Source: Lingula anatina (taxonomy: Eukaryota; Brachiopoda; Lingulata; Lingulida; Lingulidae). Taken from it: a stretch of DNA of 23,948 nucleotides. A program made the translations under genes and the position numbers. Positions 1-7,805 of the stretch are shown here, one piece after another (the stretch's first letter is position 1; every line of letters begins with the position of its first letter). The DNA lies in the NCBI RefSeq assembly GCF_001039355.2, contig NW_019773899.1, positions 1-23,948 on the forward strand. Direction: 5' to 3'. Below the pieces are notes generated by a model. It worked only from the letters and a program-made list of their open reading frames with translations. It was not told where the DNA came from and ran no database searches.

Positions 1-296
1 TGATGCACAAAATATGATCTAGTGTGTCATTTGACCCTAATGTATGACAGCCACAACTAATTACTTTCAAAAGTGTTGTAATCTTGCCGATTCAAAACCT
101 AGGCCTAAAATATTTCTGTTTGTTGTTGTGTTTTTCTCGCTTTTGTTTCGTTACATTTGATTGGTCTAAGTTAGTTTACGTGAACCAATCATAAGCTTCG
201 TCAATGAAAAACAAAAGTACATTTGAGAGCTCTTTAGAACAGAACGTATAACATATGCTCCCAGCGTCCAGCACGCCAGAACAAGAATGAGAACAT
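1..296. other. unassigned upstream sequence
   Basis: No coding or repeat signal was recognised here. The stretch is AT-rich and precedes the hAT-type reading frame. It could hold that element's 5' end, but no terminal inverted repeat could be paired with anything downstream. Confidence 0.4.
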
Positions 297-1143
297 ATGG
301 CGGCCAAAAGACTTAAATATGATCCAAAACAAGGAACGTTATTGTTCGAGAACGGGAATATCAGTGTATCTCACGACAAAACCTAGCTCTCAGTCTGAAA
401 CACAAGGCGCAAGTAAACTGAAGCAAAATTTTAATCACTCCTGGCTACAAAAATACAGCTGGTTGTGTTTTTCAGAGGACAAGTTGGCCAGCTATATGTT
501 TTGCAAATTGTGCAAATTGGGGAATACAAATTTCCAAAATTCAACCCTGACAAGGCACGCAAATCTGCCGGAACACAAGATGCTTATTGAAGCATCCCTT
601 CTCCAAGCTGACAGAAAGGCAGTTGAAAGGAAACGATCTTCAAAATTGGACACTGCTATGACTGTGCTTCTGAAATGCGTCCATTGGTTGGCGACAGAAG
701 ACATACCCCTGATAAAATACAAGGCTTTAGTCATTGACAATTTCTTTCATGAATTAACCCTGGATGATCTCAAAGCAATATCACTTCTGAAACAGTCCAA
801 CATCATGCATGACTCAGCAACGAATTGCTCCGGATTTTTAGACAGTCTTTCAAATGTTGTCGATAGAAAAATAACGGAGTCTCTCAGGGAATCACCAGTA
901 GTTAAAGCACTTGCTGATGAAAGCACAGACATCGCCAACAACAAAAAATTAGTTATTTATGCGCAAATAATTTCCTTTGAAATGAAGCCAAGTACATTGT
1001 TTCTGACGAATGTAGAGTGCCCTGATGCATCGGTATTGAACGCCATTCACGCAAAAAATGCAGACGTCAATTCAACAATCTATCGGCACTATTTAACAGC
1101 CAAAACCTACTTTAACTATCTAAACTTAATTCTACTAAATTAG
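297..1143 (+). pseudogene. hAT-superfamily transposase, N-terminal fragment (ZNF862-like)
   Basis: This is the front part of a domesticated or mobile hAT-type transposase, which would bind and cut transposon ends in the nucleus. The longest frame runs from the ATG at 319 (274 aa). An earlier ATG at 297 opens another frame that stops within 30 codons, and its first residues also look coding, so an N-terminal frameshift is likely. In the 274-aa frame, residues 39-50 carry the W-x-x-K-Y-x-W-L pattern. C62, C65, H80 and H86 form a BED/TTF-like finger. Residues 199-204 (ADESTD) match the first catalytic Asp region of hAT enzymes. After about residue 250 the family pattern is lost, and the rest of the RNase H-like core, the insertion domain and the C-terminal dimerisation domain are missing. 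A full family member is usually over 550 aa, so this copy is truncated and presumably inactive. Confidence 0.75.
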
Positions 1144-1774
1144 TTTTGGTCATTTTAATCATTTGTCAAAATCTAACAATCAATAAATGATTCAAAAGTC
1201 AGTTACCCGACTCAGCAATCCGTTACCGCAAACGGTCATTCGCGGACTTAATACCAGATGGCGAGCGCGCACCGCCAGCGCTCTGAAACATCCTTGACCT
1301 TTTCCATGTTTTCAATTCCGCATATTATGCGAGTACATGTGGTTCATTGTGTTCGTATTGTCATGATATAGTTAAGTATATTATAGTAGGATTGCATTCA
1401 ATCACATCATACTGAAATTAGATATGGCAGAGGACATTCCAAGAGAAATAGGGCAACTACTTGCTACTACTAAGGGTGCATTAAGGCACTTTTTAAAGGA
1501 AAAGTAACAAAGGTTATTAATTTTTTTTCTGTGATTTCAATTACCTGTCTTTATTTTTTAAACTGAGTCATACAAAACTTATTTCTATAATTTTTGTTAA
1601 CTATTACCACATTCACATAAAGTCGCATCAAATGGCTGAAATCAAGGTTAATCACATAACATTCTATTTAATACATAATTTTGCTCTTCATCTCATCACC
1701 ACTGTTATTATATGCACATGCATCTCATTGCATCTCATTGTACTATATTCCAGCAAGTTGGACAGTCACATTTA
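1144..1774. other. unassigned sequence between hAT fragment and microsatellite
   Basis: No gene was recognised. A 27-codon reading frame starts at an ATG at 1424 and ends at 1507. It could be a first exon, because a GT follows near its end, but nothing downstream continues it. A 10-bp unit (catctcattg) is repeated in tandem at 1721-1740. Confidence 0.35.
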
Positions 1775-1790
1775 AACAAAAACAAACAAA

Positions 1791-1825
<35 letters not shown>

Positions 1826-1839
1826 AGAAAGAAAGAAAA
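1775..1839. repeat. (AAAT)n microsatellite with (GAAA)n edge
   Basis: A run of AAAC/AAAT tetramers passes into GAAA tetramers. Such A-rich tetramer tracts often sit at the 3' end of non-LTR retrotransposons. Here the LINE relic lies after it on the same strand, so this tract is not that relic's own tail. Confidence 0.9.
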
Positions 1840-1940
1840 ACATAATAAGTCTCTTTGGGAATTCATATTTAGGAATGGTTTTATCTATCCCAAATGTTTT
1901 CATAAAAACTTTTACAGACCTCTGGGGACTGTCAACAGAT

Positions 1941-2408
1941 ATAACCACTTACTTCAAGTACATGTTAATAAAAAAATTGAAGAACTTTTTTGGACCGATT
2001 TGCACGGTGACAACAAAAGTAAACTAAGAAGTTATTAAGTAATAAAGAAATCCTACACTCCAGAAAAATACCTCACAATGAAAGTCCCTCTAAATGAAAT
2101 AAAAACACTTACAAAAATTCGAATCAGCGACCATGACTTAGAAATCGAAAGAGGTCACTATACGAAACCCAAAAAACCAGTAGAAAACCGAAAGTGTCCA
2201 CATTGCAATGATGTTAAAACAGAAGTGCACTTCCTACTAAAATGTTATGAGCATGTGAACGGAAGAGGAAAATGGTAAAACTGATACCGCCTTAATTGTC
2301 ATCTGAAAAACTTGTCTGGATTCTCAATCCTCAAAGTGAACACTGCCTAAAAACCGTGCCTCACTTCATCCAAGAATTGTTTAAAAAAAGACTAGCCTGT
2401 CAATAATA
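1941..2408 (+). pseudogene. non-LTR retrotransposon (LINE) ORF2 C-terminal relic
   Basis: Translation gives the zinc-knuckle tail that follows reverse transcriptase in many invertebrate and fish LINEs. The open part (2078-2278) has the typical 'LTKIRISDHDLEIERGHY' phrase, followed by a C-x2-C-x7-H-x4-C cluster (KCPHC ... HFLLKC). Upstream in the same frame, from about 1950, the pattern continues with E-L-F-W and K-L-R-S-Y, broken by an in-frame TAA at 2036-2038. Downstream, similarity resumes in another frame from about 2328 (N-P-Q-S-E) to the double stop at 2403-2408. The copy therefore carries at least one nonsense and one frameshift mutation and lacks the endonuclease and polymerase parts. 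The LINE clade cannot be fixed from this piece. Confidence 0.7.
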
Positions 2409-2961
2409 AAGAGCATGTCTACCATGATACAGAACAATGTAATTGTCATTGTGTAATATAGGTATTTTTTTTTTATCTATTATTATTATTTTCTTCATTA
2501 TAGTTTATTTTTCCCACATTTATAAGTAATATTTCCACTTGTTACTGGGTCAAAACACGGTAACGGTGCCTTGGGTGTCAAATTCTTTTTTGTTTCATTG
2601 AAATTTAAAATTTTTACATTTTTGTAGAAAACAAATCAAATTTTCAGACAATGTAAGTTTCATTGATATACTCCCAGTACTTTTTCTGTGAACCACTGGG
2701 AAACATGAAGGAAAAAAAATTGTCTCTGACGGGACACATGGTCATATTGGCCTGAGTCAGATATTAGGTTGTTTTTTCAAGTTTTTATTAGCCAAATATG
2801 TTAAACTAATCAGAAGTAATAGTTTAACATAGAAAACTGCCACCTATCACTTATTTTGAGTAAAAAATTATTTAGCACTAGGAGTGGTGTGCCCCATCAG
2901 AGACATTTGACTTCGAAAAGATTTCATATTTTACACATCTGGTAGGTTGTATAAATGAAAC
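2409..2961. other. AT-rich sequence without genes
   Basis: No coding signal was accepted. It contains the first forward copy (2721-2736) and the first inverted copy (2890-2905) of a 16-bp motif that recurs to 3610. Confidence 0.4.
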
Positions 2962-3306
2962 TTAAAGGGATAATAACTCTTCGTTTTGCCCAAAAAATGA
3001 ATTTTCCTGGAGTAAACAACAATTCTCCCATGCTAACCAATGGTTAATGAATCCATTTTTGCATTCAAAGTTAGTCCCTGGTTTTTTTCTAAAAAGTTTG
3101 TTTTTTTGTTAAAATCTCTTAAGAGATTATAACAGAGTACAGCCATCAATGGAAGTCACGTGATCTGAAGACAAGCTCAGATATCAGAATAATAGCTATA
3201 ACTGCTGTTTTTGTGGCAAAACAGAATATATTATAATTCTATGAGTTGTTTACAATGTTTTTATTGTGAAATAAAGATATCATATGAAGAGTTATTATCC
3301 CTTTAA
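2962..3306. mobile_element. non-autonomous DNA transposon (MITE) with perfect terminal inverted repeats and TTAA ends
   Basis: The 21 bases at 2962-2982 are the exact reverse complement of 3286-3306. Both ends begin or finish with TTAA (inner sequence AGGGATAATAACTCTTC). If TTAA is the target duplication, the element proper is 2966-3302 with 17-bp terminal inverted repeats. That would fit the TTAA-specific piggyBac-like style of insertion. The 337-bp body has no open frame and is AT-rich. It includes a palindromic atctcttaagagat near 3115. The perfect match between the ends suggests a fairly recent or constrained copy. Similar short 'agggataataactc' or 'agggagataactc' ends are, to my memory, common in mollusc repeats; this needs a repeat-library check. 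Confidence 0.75.
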
Positions 3307-3681
3307 AATCCTCTTTTAAATAATGCTAAGTAATGATTATAGCTAAAAATTACAAAATTAAAACAATTAACAGTGAATTTATTGCCACATTTTATCATTG
3401 TCTCTGACGGGACATTTTCTGTCTCTGACGGGACATTTTCTGACAGATGTGAAACACAAGGTTTTACATCTTCAATTGAATCATTTTCAAGTGTTCTGGT
3501 GTGTTACATTTCTTATTTTTCTTTTGCAACTGATCATTACTGGGTAATTCATTCACCATTACTGATTAATAGCTAGGTTGACTGACAGTTATTAGGTGCC
3601 GTCAGAGATCATGCCAGAGCACTAGAACTGTGAGCAGTTCATTCTGTTCACTGCATGTGCATGATTTAGAACAGAGTCTGA
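3307..3681. repeat. sequence with tandem 21-bp unit (gtctctgacgggacattttct)
   Basis: Two head-to-tail copies of the 21-bp unit lie at about 3400-3441. They belong to the same 16-bp motif family found at 2721 and, inverted, at 2890 and about 3597. A short reading frame crosses the unit, but it has a non-ATG start and no recognisable domain, so I do not call a gene. Confidence 0.5.
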
Positions 3682-4231
3682 AGGAGACCTCCAGCTCCAA
3701 CCATATTAGTTGTGGTATCTGATGATCTGCACCATAACAAACAGTCCATCTTGACTTGTAATAAGGCCATTCTCGAAGACCTCCAACACCAGCAATCATT
3801 CAGCAAAGTCCATTACTGGTCAGATGGAGTCCGAACCCCCAGTCAATTCAAAAGTTGGTTTTTACTGTCTAAACATACTATCATGAAAGAGCTTTTGGTA
3901 TTGAAGCACACTGGTACTTTTTATACCACTGCCCATGGCAAAGGACCAGTGGATGGGATCATAGGGGAAATGAAACATCAGGTTTGGAGAGCTGTGCTCC
4001 AGAGAAAAATGGTTGTAGATACACTTTATCAATTCTATTTGGCTGGCAAAGAATTATGCCCCAATGTCAACGTAATGCAGCAGAAATTGTAGCAGCTACG
4101 TACCGCGCCCATCATCAGTCGCTGGGAAAACTGTCCATCTGTTCCAGGAATTCAACACTTCCAACAGCTTCAGCCCCAGCCCCAGCCACATGGACATGTT
4201 CTTGTGTCAACCAATTCTCATTACCAGCNTG
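3682..4231 (+). pseudogene. fragment of an uncharacterised WSDG/HGKG-motif protein
   Basis: The frame carries V-V-S-D-D-L-H-H, then YWSDGVRTPSQFKSWF, then FYTTAHGKGPVDGIIGEMK and H-Q-V-W. This pattern recurs in many animal proteins of unknown function, often of mobile-element character. The spaced Asp and His residues could belong to an RNase H-like nuclease, but that is speculation. The frame is open to a TAG at 4090-4092. Past it, the same frame continues coherently (I-I-S-R-W-E-N, then a Gln/Pro-rich piece and H-G-H-V-L-V) until the undetermined base at 4229, where similarity ends abruptly. No start codon was found, and a stop lies at 3679-3681. It is therefore a piece with both ends missing and one nonsense mutation. 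Confidence 0.5.
4229..4229. other. single undetermined base at a junction of unrelated sequences
   Basis: One N separates the WSDG/HGKG fragment from the retrotransposon integrase, and the reading frame changes exactly there. It may mark a joined assembly gap rather than a real adjacency. Confidence 0.7.
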
Positions 4232-5421
4232 TTTAATTGTACCAAAAGATTTGGTCAATGAAGTTTTATTTTTCTGTCATGATTCAAAAACAGCTGGTCA
4301 TTTTGCTTATGAGAAAACTTTGCAAAAACTCAAACAATCATTCAAGTGGCATGGAATGAATAGAGATTGTAAATTGTATGTAAGTTCATGTGAACTTTGC
4401 AATAAAAACAAGCATAGTACTGTTCGACCAAAAGCCAAAATGAAATTGCATCATGCAGGATTTCCTATGGAAAAGGTTCATTTAGATATACTTGGACCAT
4501 TTACACAAAGTGAATTTGGGAATTCTTATATTTTGGTTATGATAGATCAGTTTACTAAGTGGATAGAATGTGTGGCATTGCCAAATCAGACAGCTGAATT
4601 AGTAGCAAAAGCATTTTTTGAAAAATTCATAGTTACTTTTGGTTGTCCCCAAGAGATATATACAGATCAAGGTTCAAATTTTCAAAGTAGTTTACTTAGA
4701 AATTTGTGTAAATTATTAGAAATCAAACAACTTAGAACAACTGGTTTTAGAGCAAGTGCTAATGGACAAGTTGAAAGATGCATGGGTATTATTACACAGA
4801 TGATTAGATGTAATGTAGAAATGAATGTGAGATATTGGGATAGAGATTTACCTCAATTAGTTATGGCATTACATTCAACTGTGAATGCATCAACAGGGTT
4901 TACTCCTAACATGATGATGTTAGGGAGAGAAGTTTTTATGCCGTTGCACTTACTAACAGGTTGTGTGAATGAAAATTTGATACCATATGAGACTCATAAA
5001 TGGTTGAAAAACTTGAGTGAAAGTCTAAATAGATCACATGAAATGGCTAGAGAAAAATTGAAATGTGTGCAGAAAGGTCATAAACAATTGTATGATGCAA
5101 AGTTGAGAGAGAGTGAATATACTTGTGGTCAGAAAGTATATTTGAGGGATGAAAGTCATAAAAAGGGAGAAAGTAAGAAACTTAGACCCTTATATAGAGG
5201 ACGTACCATATGATGTTATCAAAGCATCCCAACCTCTCTATATATTTAAAGATAAAAAAAGGAAAAATCCAGGTGGTACATCATGACAGATTGAGAATAT
5301 TTGTTGAAAGAGAGAGTGATTTTCAGTTGAATGAACCAATTGGTGGAACCAATTGTAAAAAGATCAAGATTTGGTAGACAAATTAAGATGCCATCTCATT
5401 TAAGAGATTTTGCTTTAGAAT
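4230..5421 (+). pseudogene. Gypsy-type LTR retrotransposon integrase (3' part of pol)
   Basis: The integrase would insert the element's cDNA into host DNA. Codons at 4278, 4299, 4389 and 4398 give the H-x6-H-x29-C-x2-C zinc-binding domain. The catalytic triad is present: Asp at 4485 (LDILGPF), Asp at 4665 (TDQGSNF) and Glu at 4773 (GQVER), a D-x59-D-x35-E spacing typical of retroviral and Gypsy integrases. The main frame stops at 5213, just before the expected GPY/F-type module. A small length change near 5202-5208 shifts the frame, and a second shift follows in the A-rich run around 5255-5272. Family-like residues then continue in shifted frames to a stop at about 5421. No protease, reverse transcriptase or RNase H lies upstream, so the 5' half is absent or was lost at the N at 4229. 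The catalytic core itself is uninterrupted. Confidence 0.85.
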
Positions 5422-5546
5422 GATTATATTGATATATATTTTGTTTATTAGTTAAGGTATAGTTGTATATAAATACTTCCTTAATTTTCGGCAGTGCTGA
5501 AATAAAAGGAATTTAATTTATCTATTTGTATTTTTTTATTTAGATC
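5422..5546 (+). promoter_or_regulatory. AT-rich spacer with TATA-like box, AATAAA and a splice-acceptor-like end
   Basis: Between the integrase end and the next ORF lie tgtatataaata (about 5467) and gaaataaaag (about 5501). A pyrimidine-rich tract ends in AG at 5542-5543, three bases before an ATG. It could be an internal promoter or a 3' splice site for a subgenomic message; neither is proven. Confidence 0.3.
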
Positions 5547-5863
5547 ATGGATGAATCAAATATTATGAAAATATTAGAAGAGCTTCAATGGCTCTGATCT
5601 GCGAGCAGGATTCTAACTGGTGTACAGACTGGATTGAAACTCCAGAAACATTATATGTAAATTCTATCAGAAACACTGAATTAAAAAACTCAAAAGACGC
5701 TAAAATAGCCATCCATCTAGGAAGGATATGGAGAGAAAGTTTATTGTTAGAAACAGGATATGACTATTTTATTGATCACAAAAAAGAAATGAATAAAGAG
5801 TTGTTGAGAGAAGAGTGCATTGAGATTATTCTTTATCTCAGAGACAAACTATACAAGTATTAA
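5547..5863 (+). CDS. small downstream ORF of the LTR element, unknown function
   Basis: Two overlapping frames begin here. The ATG at 5547 gives 16 codons and stops at 5595-5597. The ATG at 5588 gives a 91-aa, charged, AT-rich-codon protein ending at 5863. The pair looks like one short gene with a frameshift near 5590. The protein has one Cys-Trp-Cys-containing start, no membrane segment and a helical, Glu/Lys-rich C-terminus (residues 70-91). I do not recognise it. Its place, after integrase and before the polypurine tract, suggests an accessory protein of the retrotransposon rather than a host gene. The acceptor-like tract just before 5547 would suit expression from a spliced message. Confidence 0.45.
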
Positions 5864-6384
5864 AAAAAACATAAGATAATAAAAATTTATATATAAAGTA
5901 TATTATAGTTTGTACCTCCTATTATATTTCAGGTAATTTGATCAAAACAAAAGTCCAAGTTGGTATATGTTTTCTACATATTTGTTTGAATTTTATTGTA
6001 GAGCATGATACATTGAACACTGCATGAATAAGTTGATAGCTACTTTTGTGTTTTTTGGATTATGGTTATAAAAAAATGTTAAATATTGCCTAACATAGTT
6101 ACACTGTTCAAACTAATATGTTGCAGTTTTGCATGTGTTTTGTATGTAGTTGGATAAAAGATTGTTGAGGTAATTTTTTTCTTATTACATATTTTCATGA
6201 TAAAGTTGTTTTTTTTATTATTTAAATATTTGTACATAGTTAATGCGGCGATGCTGTGTTACTATGGTGATAGTGTAATACTATATTAATAATGTAATAT
6301 TATGCTAATATTCATTTGAAAGAAATATCATTATCATGTATGTTCATTCAAGAAAATAAACCATTGTATAAGTTTATTTCAGAT
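5864..6384. other. AT-rich spacer inside the LTR element
   Basis: No ORF of note. A pyrimidine tract ending in cag at about 5935 and another (tataagtttatttcag) just before 6381 look like splice acceptors. The second lies immediately upstream of the ATG of the zinc-finger ORF. Confidence 0.35.
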
Positions 6385-6636
6385 ATGGATTTAGACATGC
6401 TAGATGAAGCCAATTTTGTCCCTGACTATGATGACACTAATCTGGTGGAAGATCCTACTGTCCTAATTGGTGAAGAGGGGGAGAAAGTTACCCACCCAAA
6501 GCGCAGGAAGAAACAGAGGAAAGAAGTTCAGTGTGGTTTGTGTCTGGTGTCCAGTGCACACCTAAGTAGACATCTTGGACGTCATGTGAAATCTGTTCAT
6601 TTGCCGTGGTATATGACTCCAGGATTGGTGTGTTAG
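6385..6636 (+). CDS. zinc-finger ORF at the 3' end of the LTR element
   Basis: The ATG at 6385 follows an acceptor-like tract and opens an 83-aa protein. An acidic N-terminus (MDLDMLDEANFVPDYDD) is followed by a basic stretch (KRRKKQRK) that may be a nuclear signal. A finger then begins with Q-C-x-x-C and holds spaced His residues (HLSRHLGRHVKSVH), ending in LPWYMTP. Fingers of the form C-x2-C ... H ... H-LPW-x-x-P occur in Gypsy-like elements of cnidarians and molluscs, usually followed by A-C-W-x-C. Here the frame ends at a Cys-stop, so the second half of the module is missing or in another exon. Position before the polypurine tract points to an element-encoded nucleic-acid-binding protein. 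Confidence 0.5.
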   Translation: MDLDMLDEANFVPDYDDTNLVEDPTVLIGEEGEKVTHPKRRKKQRKEVQCGLCLVSSAHLSRHLGRHVKSVHLPWYMTPGLVC

Positions 6637-6693
6637 TTTAACAATTTAAAGTTATAGTTTATATTGTAATAATAGGGGGGAGTTTTGTTCGTC

Positions 6694-6707
6694 AAAAGGG
6701 GGGAGAG
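6694..6707 (+). promoter_or_regulatory. polypurine tract of the LTR retrotransposon
   Basis: The purine run aaaaggggggagag directly precedes the TGTGACG start of the LTR, as expected for the plus-strand primer. A second G-run (gggggg) lies at about 6675. Confidence 0.75.
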
Positions 6708-7018
6708 TGTGACGATGTAGTGTGTTAGTTGAGATTGTTTTATATTGCTACCGGTAGATGTCTCTATAAGTAAAGTGTTGTCCAGTGGGCACATTTGAAT
6801 CTCTCCCGTGATTGGTAACTTAAAGGTAAAACTGTTCACTGTATAGATGGTTCTGATTGGTAAACGTGTATTATCTGAACATGTATATAAGGTGTGACTT
6901 GAAATAAATCGGCCTCTTTGTGGTCCTCTTCAGGCTCTTGGCTATAGTAGTTATCTATTTTGTCTTTGAGTTCTTCTATGGCTCCTTTTTGGCTCTTTTG
7001 GATTGGGACACAACTACA
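6708..7018 (+). repeat. 3' long terminal repeat of the Gypsy-type element
   Basis: The segment starts with TGTGACG after the polypurine tract and can be closed at CAACTACA, giving TG...CA ends and about 311 bp. It holds two ATTGG (inverted CCAAT) boxes near 6811 and 6856, a TATA-like tatataa at 6894-6900 and an AATAAA at 6903-6908, so promoter and polyadenylation signal are close together. No second LTR exists in the window, so the right edge is an estimate and target-site duplication cannot be tested. Confidence 0.7.
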
Positions 7019-7805
7019 TGTAAGTGCATTGTTATTTGTACCTTCATAAGGCACTCGGCCGTGAAGGCGTAACAATTTCAAGGTCACAGATAGAGTGCCA
7101 GTATATGACTTCCTATTCAAGTTCAATAGTAACTATGGATGTATCTCAGCTACTTTTGGAGTATTTCACATTTTATTTTCACCAATGAATATTGCTCAGT
7201 TGTGCTTTTTGATATAGCGCAACTCCTTGACCCAAACGCAAACAAAAAACGGACACCACCTCCAGTATTGCGCTTGACAAGCTCTACACAATGCAAAAAA
7301 CAAGAGATCTTAAGCATTTATGGTTCCAGAATTAGGGAGAGTTTTCTGTTTTGGCATCTTGTGGCCATTTCTCCCATGAAAATGCACCGATTGACCCCAA
7401 ACTCCCAAAGACGAAAGGAGTCCCTAATTGCATCCCCTCACTATAATGTGAGTGCTAATCTGTGTAGTTTCTGAAATTCGGCACAAAAAATTCCCATTTT
7501 TAGAAAGCTTTGGCCTGTTTGACCTTGATAAAAGACTGATGCCAGGGTGATTCATAACACCTGTATAGGTTAAACTACACACCCTCTTCTCAATCTACTT
7601 CTAGTAACTTCTCCCCTTTAAAGAGGACAGCAGGCTGCTGTTGAAATATTGGCAAAAAAGGATTCGATTTTCCAAACTTAACAGGCTCTCAATAAAGAAA
7701 GGATGCCATATACGTGGGTACTTTTTCAAGTGATACCTGTTTAAGTTGTTTTAAGAATGGCTGTGGTCGCGAGTTTTTCACTTCTTCATTACTGCTGGTG
7801 AAGCC
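7019..7805. other. unassigned sequence between LTR and Tc1 pseudogene
   Basis: Several open frames of about 65-110 codons occur but show no domain, and most lack an ATG. Any terminal inverted repeat of the Tc1-type element should lie here; none could be paired by eye. Confidence 0.35.

Noticed and set aside
1424-1507. 27-codon ATG frame (MAEDIPREIGQLLATTKGAL…)
   Set aside because: It looks coding but is too short, and no downstream exon or homologous piece was found.
7139-7474. 111-codon plus-strand frame after the LTR
   Set aside because: It lacks an ATG start and shows no domain or splice context; composition is that of intergenic DNA.
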